The position numbers were made by a program, and so were the translations under genes. DNA of 45,012 nt from Lachnospiraceae bacterium (GTDB lineage: Bacteria; Bacillota; Clostridia; Lachnospirales; Lachnospiraceae), in NCBI GenBank assembly GCA_029007885.1, contig JAQXIR010000193.1:1-45012 (forward strand). The letters run 5' to 3'. Below, one piece after another: positions 28,051-36,957 of this stretch. The notes beneath the pieces were generated by a model. It made no database searches, had not been told where the DNA came from, and saw only the letters and a list, made by a program, of their open reading frames with translations. Every line of letters starts with the position of its first letter. The stretch's first letter is position 1.

Positions 28051-30399
28051 ATGAAAGGAAGCAATATGAAAGAACCGAAGAAAAAAAGCAGAATGCGAGC
28101 AACGGGATACAGGATATGGTTTATTCTGAATATTATTTTTTCATGTATTTATTTACTCTGGAGACTATTCTTTACGATTCCGTTTGAATACGGAATTGTA
28201 TCCATCGTTGCAGGACTCTCTTTGTTCATTGTGGAATTTTTGGGAATGTTGGAAGCAATGGTACATTACTTTAATATGAATGATGTAACGGTAAAACCGC
28301 TTCCGGAGATACCGCTATCCATGTATCCGGATGTGGATATTTTTATTGCAACTTATAATGAACCATGCAATCTTCTTTACAAAACCGTTAATGGCTGTAA
28401 TCATATGAATTATCCTGACAAACGGAAGGTTCATATTTATTTGTGTGATGACGGAAGCAGGGCTGAAGTAAAAGAACTGGCACAAAAGATGGGAGTTCAT
28501 TATCTGGAAAGAGAAGAACATGAGCATGCGAAAGCAGGAAACTTAAATCATGCTTTGAGTGTAACCGATTCTCCTTATGTTGTAACATTGGATGCGGATA
28601 TGATTCCTCATTCTGATTTTCTGATGCATACAATCCCATATTTTATAGCACAGGAAATTGAAAATGAAGGAAAAGATGAAAAAGATCAGAAACATTACGG
28701 ATTTGTGCAGACACCACAGGCATTTTATAATCCGGATTTGTTCCAGTATAATTTGTACAGCGAAGGCAGAATTCCGAATGAACAGGATTATTTCTATCGC
28801 GATATTCAGGTATCCAGAAATAAATCCAACAGTGTTATCTATGGAGGTTCCAATACTGTTCTCTCAAGAAGAGCACTTGATGATATCGGAGGGTTCTTTG
28901 ATAAGACAATTACGGAAGATTACGGAACCGGTATTATGATGCAGAAAAAAGGATATATATGTTATGCAACCAGCGAAGTACTGGCATCGGGACTTTCCCC
29001 GAATGATTTAAAGAGTCTGGTAAATCAGAGAATTCGTTGGGCAAGAGGTGTTATTACGACAAATCGTAAGATGCATATATTCTTGACTCCGCACCTTAGT
29101 TTTGCACAGAAAGTAAATTACTGGGCTTCTGAATGGTACTGGTATGCACCGTTGAAACGGCTGATTTATTTCATCAGCCCGATTTTGTATGCAACATTTG
29201 GGTATATGGTAATCAAGTGTACTTTGTGGCAGATTCTTTTGTTCTGGCTCCCGATGTATATTACGAGTAACATTTCTTTAAGAATGTTAAGCCGAAGCAT
29301 TCGTACCACAAAATGGACCAGTATCTATGAAACAGTACTGTTCCCGTTCCTGCTTGTACCGGTATTGATGGAAACAATCGGTATTAAGATGAAGAAATTT
29401 AAGGTAACCCAGAAGGGCGAAGTGGAAAATGAGAGAGGCAAGAACCTGATTTACTTAATTCCGTTTATACTACTTGTGATTTTGTCCGTCATCGGAATTG
29501 TGAACTGCTTTAGGATGATTTTTGAAAGTAATGACATGGGTCCTGTAGTTGTGTTATTCTGGTTGTTCTTAAATCTGTTCATACTGGTTATGGCGATGTT
29601 CTTTATTATGGGCCGCGATTTTATGAGAAAGTCAGAACGTGCACAGGTTGTGGTTGATTGTGAGATTACTACGAAGAGCGGAAAATACAATTGCAAAACC
29701 GTTAATATTTCCGAAAACGGTGTTGCGTTGGAATTATCACAGCCAATTAATATTGATGATAAAGAAGACGCAAAATTAAGAATTTGGAATGAACAGTATG
29801 AAGCGATACTAAAAGCTAAAGTAGTTCATGTAGATAATAAAAAGAAGAGCTGGAAATATGCATTTTATATTGATGATTACTGTGACACGTTTGAACAATA
29901 TCTGCAATTGCTGTATGACCGTGTGCCGACACTTCCGCAGAAATTGGATACTACCAGTGGCGGATTTGATGATTTGAGACTTAATATTACAAAAAGAGCT
30001 GCGAAACCGTTTTATGAAAACAGACAGCTTCCTCGAGTTACAATAGATGTTTCCCTGCCGGATGAAAAAGGGAAAAAGTGGAACCTTCTGGATTTTAACT
30101 ACAAATACTGTACATTGCGGCAGGAAGAGAATATGCCGGAAAAATTAAAACTGACGGTTAATAAGGAAAAGAAACTTTTCTTAGAATGTGTCAAAGAAAA
30201 GGAAAAATCCGAAGAAGAGAGAATTCTGTACAAAATAGTGAATTATGATATGATTAATGAAGACAGTGAGAAAAACCATGCTCTTGAGACCTGGCTTTTA
30301 CAGGAATGGAAGACATTTTCGGAAGAAAAGGCAAAGCAGAAGGATCAAACCAAAAAGGAGACTGCTCCACAGGGATTTGATGAAATGCAACATGTTTAA
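28051..30399 (+). CDS. bcsA: BcsA-type cellulose synthase catalytic subunit with PilZ domain
   Basis: GT2 motifs CDDGS, TLDAD, TITEDYGTG, QRIRWARG; gating-loop-like FKVTQKG; PilZ RKSERAQ (RxxxR) and NISENG (NxSxxG); multiple TMs. Confidence 0.92.
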   Translation: MKGSNMKEPKKKSRMRATGYRIWFILNIIFSCIYLLWRLFFTIPFEYGIVSIVAGLSLFIVEFLGMLEAMVHYFNMNDVTVKPLPEIPLSMYPDVDIFIATYNEPCNLLYKTVNGCNHMNYPDKRKVHIYLCDDGSRAEVKELAQKMGVHYLEREEHEHAKAGNLNHALSVTDSPYVVTLDADMIPHSDFLMHTIPYFIAQEIENEGKDEKDQKHYGFVQTPQAFYNPDLFQYNLYSEGRIPNEQDYFYRDIQVSRNKSNSVIYGGSNTVLSRRALDDIGGFFDKTITEDYGTGIMMQKKGYICYATSEVLASGLSPNDLKSLVNQRIRWARGVITTNRKMHIFLTPHLSFAQKVNYWASEWYWYAPLKRLIYFISPILYATFGYMVIKCTLWQILLFWLPMYITSNISLRMLSRSIRTTKWTSIYETVLFPFLLVPVLMETIGIKMKKFKVTQKGEVENERGKNLIYLIPFILLVILSVIGIVNCFRMIFESNDMGPVVVLFWLFLNLFILVMAMFFIMGRDFMRKSERAQVVVDCEITTKSGKYNCKTVNISENGVALELSQPINIDDKEDAKLRIWNEQYEAILKAKVVHVDNKKKSWKYAFYIDDYCDTFEQYLQLLYDRVPTLPQKLDTTSGGFDDLRLNITKRAAKPFYENRQLPRVTIDVSLPDEKGKKWNLLDFNYKYCTLRQEENMPEKLKLTVNKEKKLFLECVKEKEKSEEERILYKIVNYDMINEDSEKNHALETWLLQEWKTFSEEKAKQKDQTKKETAPQGFDEMQHV

Positions 30400-30444
30400 G
30401 AATGGACTTACGGCTAAAATATGCAGAACAACTATGGAGGAAAC

Positions 30445-31530
30445 ATGAGAAGAGGCTGGAAAATACGAATCATATTTGTGATAGTGCTCTGCATAGGAGG
30501 GGTTGCGATGCTGTCATACCAAAGAAATTATGCACTCAGGTTCACAAAAGAATTGGGAGCCGGTATTAATCTTGGCAATTCCCTCGATGTAAAAAAAGTA
30601 AGAGAACATAATCCGGAAGCAGATATTTCTTACTTTGAAACTTACTGGGGGAATCCGGTAACAACAAAAGAGATGATTCAGGCAATCGCAGATAAAGGAT
30701 TTGAGACAATTCGTATTCCCGTTAGCTGGGCAGAACATTTGGATGAGCAGGGGAATGTTGACCGCGAATGGATGGAACGCGTTACGGAAGTGGTAGACTG
30801 GTCATTGGATACAGGAATGTATGTGATTTTAGACATTCATCATGAAGCATGGCTTGTTCCGACAAAAGAACAGGAAGCACAGACAACAAAACAGTTGTGC
30901 AGTCTTTGGAAACAGATTGCACAACAGTTTGCAGACCGTGGAGACCATCTTATTTTTGAAGGAATGAATGAACCGCGCCTGATAGATTCTGCACAAGAGT
31001 GGACGGAAGGAACGGAAGAAATGCAACAGGTAATCAATCGGCTGAATCAGGCCTTTGTCGATACAGTCCGTGCAAGCGGTGGTGAGAACAAAACAAGATG
31101 GCTGATGATACCGGCATACTGCACTTCTTCAAAAGAAGAAGCATTGGGAGCACTGACCATCCCGGATGATTCTCATATTATGGTAGCAGTACATGCATAT
31201 CTTCCGTATGGCTTTACTTTGAAGGAAGACGGTGAAGAAACATGGAGTGCAAAGAATCCGGATGATACGAAAGATATCGATACTTTGCAAGCAGTTTTGG
31301 AGCGCTTATTCATAAAGAAGAAAATACCGGTCGTTATTACGGAATTCGGATGCCATGAGAAAGAGCAGGAGACCTGCAGGAACGAATGGGCAGCTTACTA
31401 TACGGAATCCATGAAAGAAATCGGTGTTCCCTGCATCTGGTGGGATAACGGAGACGAAAGCAAACTCTTTGACAGGGAAAGCCTTACGTGGCCGCATGAA
31501 GAACTGACAGATATTCTTTTACGGAAATAG
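30445..31530 (+). CDS. GH5 family endoglucanase-like protein, membrane anchored
   Basis: LGAGINLGNSLD, FETIRIPVSWAEHLD, YVILDIHHEAW, LIFEGMNEPRL (acid/base NEP), IPVVITEFGC (nucleophile E), CIWWDNG. Confidence 0.9.
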   Translation: MRRGWKIRIIFVIVLCIGGVAMLSYQRNYALRFTKELGAGINLGNSLDVKKVREHNPEADISYFETYWGNPVTTKEMIQAIADKGFETIRIPVSWAEHLDEQGNVDREWMERVTEVVDWSLDTGMYVILDIHHEAWLVPTKEQEAQTTKQLCSLWKQIAQQFADRGDHLIFEGMNEPRLIDSAQEWTEGTEEMQQVINRLNQAFVDTVRASGGENKTRWLMIPAYCTSSKEEALGALTIPDDSHIMVAVHAYLPYGFTLKEDGEETWSAKNPDDTKDIDTLQAVLERLFIKKKIPVVITEFGCHEKEQETCRNEWAAYYTESMKEIGVPCIWWDNGDESKLFDRESLTWPHEELTDILLRK

Positions 31531-31543
31531 GGAGAAAAAATGC

Positions 31544-31572
31544 TTGACACCGCAATTTTCATATGATATTGT
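31544..31572 (+). promoter_or_regulatory. Promoter of rplJL transcription unit
   Basis: TTGACA-N17-TATTGT. Confidence 0.65.
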
Positions 31573-31589
31573 AACTAAGGTCGTTTTGA

Positions 31590-31727
31590 CTATGCCGAAG
31601 ACAGTAGGTGCGAAGAAGCAGAGATGTTTCTAAGCATAAAGAGCAATCGCCTACCGAGGAAAAGGATTGAATTTATAAGTTTCTTATGAATGTTACCCTT
31701 TCGCTTTGGCGGAAGGGTTTTTTTATC
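31590..31727 (+). ncRNA. Ribosomal protein L10 leader with downstream terminator hairpin
   Basis: GTAGGTGC...GCCTACCGAGGA pairing upstream of rplJ, followed by CCCTTTCGC-TTT-GGCGGAAGGGTTTTTTT terminator; matches the known L10 leader arrangement. Confidence 0.8.
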
Positions 31728-31827
31728 CAATCAGCCGGCAGATGAAGTCAGCCGGCGGTGGATTCCGTACTCCTTATCGGCAGGGATGAAAATCCCATGT
31801 TTTAAAATCTAACAGGAGGTAATGAAA

Positions 31828-32430
31828 ATGGCAAAAGTAGAACTGAAGAAACCTATCGTAGAAGAAATTTCAGCAGCTATCAAAGATGCTCAGTCAGTTG
31901 TTCTTGTTGACTATCGCGGACTTACCGTTGAACAGGATACAGAACTTCGTAAACAGCTTCGTGAAGCTGGAGTTACCTACAAGGTTTACAAAAACACCAT
32001 GATGAATTTTGCATTCAAGGGTACAGACTTTGAAGCACTTGCTCCGTTCTTAGAAGGACCGAGTGCAGCAGCAATCTCTACAACAGATGCTACGGCACCT
32101 GCAAGAGTCCTTGCAAAATTCGCAGCAACAGCAGATAAACTGGAAATCAAAGCCGGCGTAGTAGAAGGCACATTGTACGATGCAGCAGGAATGAAGACAA
32201 TTTCTCAGATTCCTTCCAGAGAAGAACTTCTTTCCAAATTACTTGGAAGCATCCAGTCACCGATTACCAACTTCGCACGTTGCATGAACCAGTTGGCAGA
32301 AAAAGGTGGAGCATCTGCAGCAGCACCTGCAGAAGCAGCAGCACCTGCAGAGGAAGCACCCGTAGAAGAGGCACCTGCAGAAGCACCTGCGACAGAAGCT
32401 CCGGTTGAAGAAGCACCGGCAGCAGAATAA
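31828..32430 (+). CDS. rplJ: 50S ribosomal protein L10 with Ala/Pro/Glu-rich C-terminal extension
   Basis: MAKVELKKPIVEEISAAIKDAQSVVLVDYRGLTVEQDTELRKQLREAGVTYKVYKNTMM; ATG 31828 chosen by SD spacing. Confidence 0.95.
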   Translation: MAKVELKKPIVEEISAAIKDAQSVVLVDYRGLTVEQDTELRKQLREAGVTYKVYKNTMMNFAFKGTDFEALAPFLEGPSAAAISTTDATAPARVLAKFAATADKLEIKAGVVEGTLYDAAGMKTISQIPSREELLSKLLGSIQSPITNFARCMNQLAEKGGASAAAPAEAAAPAEEAPVEEAPAEAPATEAPVEEAPAAE

Positions 32431-32502
32431 TCTGTCGATAACACATTAACAAAGAAACAAAGAATAGTGGAGGGACAGCCTCCGGAGAAAGGAGTCATAA
32501 AA

Positions 32503-32880
32503 ATGGCAAAATTATCAACACAGGAAATTATTGATGCTATCAAAGAGTTAACAGTATTGGAATTAAATGATTTAGTAAAAGCTTGCGAAGAAGAATTCGG
32601 TGTATCCGCAGCAGCAGGCGTTGTTGTAGCAGCAGCCGGAGCAGGTGCTGGCGCAGCAGCAGAAGAAAAAGATGAGTTCGACGTAGAATTGACAGAAGTT
32701 GGACCGAACAAAGTAAAAGTTATCAAAGTAGTTCGTGAAGCAACAGGACTTGGCTTAAAAGAAGCAAAAGACTTAGTTGATGCAGCTCCGAAGATGTTAA
32801 AAGAAGGCGCATCAAAAGCTGAAGCTGAAGACATCAAAGCAAAACTGGAAGCAGAAGGCGCTAAAGTTACTCTTAAATAA
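32503..32880 (+). CDS. rplL: 50S ribosomal protein L7/L12
   Basis: [38 protein letters not shown]...[47 protein letters not shown]-track start is too far upstream. Confidence 0.97.
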   Translation: MAKLSTQEIIDAIKELTVLELNDLVKACEEEFGVSAAAGVVVAAAGAGAGAAAEEKDEFDVELTEVGPNKVKVIKVVREATGLGLKEAKDLVDAAPKMLKEGASKAEAEDIKAKLEAEGAKVTLK

Positions 32881-32900
32881 TAAGAGAGAATATCAAAATG

Positions 32901-32927
32901 CCACGGGAATTACCCGTGGTATTTTTG
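32901..32927 (+). terminator. Terminator after rplL
   Basis: CCACGGG-AATTA-CCCGTGG followed by TATTTTTG. Confidence 0.85.
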
Positions 32928-32951
32928 CGTGGAAAATCTTTCAAATTTGTA

Positions 32952-32981
32952 TTGACAGGTTTTGAACATTTGTAGTAGAAT
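32952..32981 (+). promoter_or_regulatory. Promoter of rpoBC
   Basis: TTGACA-N18-TAGAAT, about 65 nt upstream of the rpoB start. Confidence 0.8.
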
Positions 32982-33047
32982 GGACAGTGCACTATTGTGG
33001 TGTGCTATGCTAATTTTACTAACATTAAAATATAAGAACGGGGTGAA

Positions 33048-36000
33048 ATGTCAATGGAAAAGAACAGAATACGTCCTTCTGCGAACAGCAAAAAGATGCG
33101 TATGAGTTATTCACGACAAAAAGAGGTTTTGGAGATGCCCAACCTGATAGAAGTCCAGAAGGACTCCTATAAGTGGTTTTTGGAAGAAGGCTTAAAAGAA
33201 GTCTTTGACGATATTTCTCCGATTGCAGATTACAGCGGACATTTGAGTCTGGAATTTGTAGACTTTGAGTTGTGCGAAGATGATGTAAAGTATTCTATTG
33301 AAAAGTGTAAGGAAAGAGATGCGACCTACGCGGCTCCCTTAAAAGTAAAGGTACGCCTCTACAATAAGGAAAAAGAAGAAATCAGCGAACATGAAATCTT
33401 CATGGGTGATCTTCCCCTTATGACGGAAACCGGCACTTTCGTAATCAACGGTGCAGAACGTGTTATTGTAAGCCAGTTAGTTCGTTCCCCCGGTATTTAT
33501 TATGATATAACACACGATAAAATTGGTAAAAAACTTTATTCTTGTACTGTTATCCCAAATCGTGGTGCATGGTTGGAATACGAGACGGATTCCAATGATG
33601 TTTTTTATGTGCGTGTTGACAGAACAAGAAAAGTTCCGATTACCGTGCTGATCCGTGCACTTGGTGTCGGAACCAATGATGAAATCAGAGAATTGTTTGG
33701 CGACGAACCAAAGATCGAAGCCAGCTTCACAAAAGACGTTGCTGAAAACTACCAGGAAGGTCTTTTAGAGTTATACAAAAAAATCCGTCCGGGCGAACCG
33801 TTAAGCGTGGAAAGTGCAGAAAGCCTGATTACGGCGATGTTCTTTGACCCGAGAAGATATGATCTCGCAAAAGTCGGAAGATATAAATTCAATAAAAAAC
33901 TGATGCTTCGTAATCGTATCAGACATCATATCCTTGCAGAGGATGTTGTGGATATGACAACCGGTGAAATTATTGCTGCCCAGGGTACCAAAGTGACACC
34001 GGAACTTGCTGATGCAATTCAGAATGCAGCAGTACCGTATGTGTGGATTGCAACAGAAGAAAAGAATGTAAAAGTTCTTTCCAATATGATGGTGGATATT
34101 ACAAACTTTGTTGAATGTGATCCGAAAGAACTTGGGGTAACAGAACTTGTTTACTATCCGGTACTTACTAAAATTTTGGAAGAACATGCAGACGATCCGC
34201 AGGAACTTGCAGAAGCAATCCGTAAGAACATTCATGAATTGATTCCAAAACATATTACCAAGGAAGATATCCTTGCGTCCATTAACTATAATATTCATCT
34301 GGAATATGGTATCGGAAATAATGACGATATCGACCATTTAGGAAACAGACGTATCCGTGCGGTCGGCGAACTTTTACAGAATCAGTACCGTATCGGTTTA
34401 TCCAGACTGGAAAGAGTTGTCCGTGAAAGAATGACAACTCATGATTCCGAAGATGTTTCTCCGCAGGCACTAATCAACATTAAGCCGGTTCAGGCGGCAG
34501 TGAAAGAATTCTTCGGTTCTTCCCAGTTGTCACAGTTTATGGATCAGAACAACCCGCTTGGTGAGTTGACTCATAAGAGACGTCTTTCCGCACTTGGTCC
34601 CGGTGGTCTTTCCAGAGATCGTGCCGGATTCGAGGTGCGAGATGTTCATTATTCCCACTACGGAAGAATGTGCCCGATTGAGACTCCGGAAGGTCCGAAT
34701 ATCGGTCTGATCAACTCTCTTGCATGCTATGCAAGGATTAATGAATACGGATTTGTAGAGGCTCCGTACAGAAAAATCGATAAATCAGATCCGGCCAATC
34801 CGCGTGTAACGGATGAAGTTGTTTATATGACGGCGGATGAAGAAGATAACTATCATGTAGCACAGGCAAATGAATTATTAGATGAAAACGGATATTTTGT
34901 AAGAAACTCCGTTTCCGGTCGTTATAGAGAAGAAACACAGGAATATCCGAAAGCAATGTTTGATTACATGGATGTATCCCCGAAAATGGTATTCTCCGTG
35001 GCAACGGCATTGATTCCTTTCCTGGAAAATGATGATGCGAACCGTGCCCTGATGGGTTCCAACATGCAGCGTCAGGCAGTTCCGCTTCTTATGACAGAAG
35101 CACCTGTTGTCGGAACCGGTATGGAAGTGAAAGCAGCAGTAGACTCCGGTGTCTGTGTTGTTGCGAAAAAAGCAGGTACAGTTGATTATGTATCGTCAAA
35201 AGAAATCCGCATGACTTATGACGACGGAGAAAAAGAAGAGTACCACTTGACAAAATTTGCAAGAAGCAACCAGTCCAACTGCTATAACCAGAAACCGATT
35301 GTATTCAAAGGTGAGCATGTTGAACAGGGACAGGTAATTGCAGATGGTCCTTCCACAAGTGAAGGTGAACTTGCACTCGGTAAAAACCCGCTCATCGGTT
35401 TTATGACATGGGAAGGTTATAACTACGAAGATGCTGTTCTTTTAAGTGAAAGACTTGTTCAGGAAGATGTTTATACATCTGTTCATATTGAAGAATACGA
35501 AGCAGAAGCACGTGACACCAAATTGGGACCGGAAGAAATCACAAGAGATGTTCCGGGTGTCGGTGAAGATGCGTTAAAAGATTTGGATGACCGCGGTATT
35601 ATCCGTATCGGTGCAGAAGTTCGTGCCGGTGATATCCTCGTCGGTAAAGTAACACCGAAGGGAGAAACGGAACTGACGGCTGAAGAAAGACTTCTTCGTG
35701 CAATTTTCGGTGAAAAAGCAAGAGAAGTAAGAGATACTTCTTTGAAAGTACCGCATGGTGAATATGGTATCGTTGTAGATGCAAAAGTATTTACAAGAGA
35801 AAACGGAGACGAATTGTCACCGGGTGTTAATCAGGCAGTCCGTATCTACATCGCACAGAAGAGAAAGATTTCTGTCGGTGATAAGATGGCAGGCCGTCAT
35901 GGTAACAAGGGTGTTGTTTCCCGCGTGTTGCCGGTAGAAGATATGCCATATCTGCCGAACGGAAGACCGCTTGATATCGTATTGAATCCGTTGGGCGTAC

Positions 36001-36917
36001 CTTCCCGTATGAACATCGGACAGGTACTTGAAATCCATCTTTCTCTTGCAGCAAAAGCACTTGGATTTAATGTTGCGACACCGGTATTTGACGGTGCAAA
36101 CGAAAACGATATCATGGATACGCTTGACTTGGCTAATGATTATGTAAACTCTGACTGGGAGACCTTTGAAGCAAAATACAAAGACCAGTTGCTCCCGGAA
36201 GTTATGCAGTATCTTTACGATAACAGAGACCACAGAGAATTGTGGAAAGGTGTTCCGATTTCCAGAGACGGAAAGGTAAGACTTCGTGACGGACGTACAG
36301 GAGAATATTTTGACGGTCCTGTTACAATCGGACATATGCATTACCTGAAACTGCATCATCTGGTAGACGATAAGATTCATGCACGTTCTACCGGTCCTTA
36401 CTCCTTAGTAACACAGCAGCCGCTCGGTGGTAAAGCACAGTTCGGTGGACAGCGTTTCGGTGAAATGGAAGTTTGGGCACTGGAAGCTTATGGTGCATCC
36501 TATACACTCCAGGAAATCTTAACCGTGAAATCCGATGATGTTGTCGGTCGTGTTAAGACATACGAAGCAATTATTAAAGGTGACAACATTCCTGAACCGG
36601 GAATTCCGGAATCCTTTAAGGTATTGCTCAAAGAATTACAGTCTCTCGGCCTTGATGTAAAAGTACTTCGCGAAGACCAGACAGAGGTTGAAATTATGGA
36701 ATCTGTTGATTACAGTGATTCCGATTATCGTTTTGAACTTGAAAATGAATCCGGAAATTATAATTACGAGAACGAATCTTTCGGTGCTCACGGATATCAG
36801 AAACAGGAATTTGACGATGAAAGCGGAGAACTGGTAAGCGCAGATGAGGATGAAGAATTTGACGATGATGACTTTGCTTTAGAAAGCGATGAATTCGAAG
36901 ATTCTTTAGACGAGTAA
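33048..36917 (+). CDS. rpoB: DNA-directed RNA polymerase subunit beta
   Basis: 1289 aa; Rif-region [68 protein letters not shown]. Confidence 0.99.
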   Translation: MSMEKNRIRPSANSKKMRMSYSRQKEVLEMPNLIEVQKDSYKWFLEEGLKEVFDDISPIADYSGHLSLEFVDFELCEDDVKYSIEKCKERDATYAAPLKVKVRLYNKEKEEISEHEIFMGDLPLMTETGTFVINGAERVIVSQLVRSPGIYYDITHDKIGKKLYSCTVIPNRGAWLEYETDSNDVFYVRVDRTRKVPITVLIRALGVGTNDEIRELFGDEPKIEASFTKDVAENYQEGLLELYKKIRPGEPLSVESAESLITAMFFDPRRYDLAKVGRYKFNKKLMLRNRIRHHILAEDVVDMTTGEIIAAQGTKVTPELADAIQNAAVPYVWIATEEKNVKVLSNMMVDITNFVECDPKELGVTELVYYPVLTKILEEHADDPQELAEAIRKNIHELIPKHITKEDILASINYNIHLEYGIGNNDDIDHLGNRRIRAVGELLQNQYRIGLSRLERVVRERMTTHDSEDVSPQALINIKPVQAAVKEFFGSSQLSQFMDQNNPLGELTHKRRLSALGPGGLSRDRAGFEVRDVHYSHYGRMCPIETPEGPNIGLINSLACYARINEYGFVEAPYRKIDKSDPANPRVTDEVVYMTADEEDNYHVAQANELLDENGYFVRNSVSGRYREETQEYPKAMFDYMDVSPKMVFSVATALIPFLENDDANRALMGSNMQRQAVPLLMTEAPVVGTGMEVKAAVDSGVCVVAKKAGTVDYVSSKEIRMTYDDGEKEEYHLTKFARSNQSNCYNQKPIVFKGEHVEQGQVIADGPSTSEGELALGKNPLIGFMTWEGYNYEDAVLLSERLVQEDVYTSVHIEEYEAEARDTKLGPEEITRDVPGVGEDALKDLDDRGIIRIGAEVRAGDILVGKVTPKGETELTAEERLLRAIFGEKAREVRDTSLKVPHGEYGIVVDAKVFTRENGDELSPGVNQAVRIYIAQKRKISVGDKMAGRHGNKGVVSRVLPVEDMPYLPNGRPLDIVLNPLGVPSRMNIGQVLEIHLSLAAKALGFNVATPVFDGANENDIMDTLDLANDYVNSDWETFEAKYKDQLLPEVMQYLYDNRDHRELWKGVPISRDGKVRLRDGRTGEYFDGPVTIGHMHYLKLHHLVDDKIHARSTGPYSLVTQQPLGGKAQFGGQRFGEMEVWALEAYGASYTLQEILTVKSDDVVGRVKTYEAIIKGDNIPEPGIPESFKVLLKELQSLGLDVKVLREDQTEVEIMESVDYSDSDYRFELENESGNYNYENESFGAHGYQKQEFDDESGELVSADEDEEFDDDDFALESDEFEDSLDE

Positions 36918-36957
36918 GAGAAATCCCATTATCAACAAATTGGAAGGAGTGCCATAA

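Noticed and set aside
32320-32425. Tandem repeat / satellite-like GCACCTGCAGAAGC units
   Set aside because: Simple coding low complexity of the L10 C-terminal tail, in frame throughout.
32205-32837. 210-aa minus-strand ORF overlapping rplJ/rplL (Ala/Ser-rich)
   Set aside because: Antisense shadow of GCA/GAA-rich ribosomal protein genes; no SD, low complexity.
33801-34337. Minus-strand ORF of 178 aa inside rpoB (and similarly 35817-36380)
   Set aside because: Antisense to highly conserved rpoB with biased codons; no independent coding evidence.
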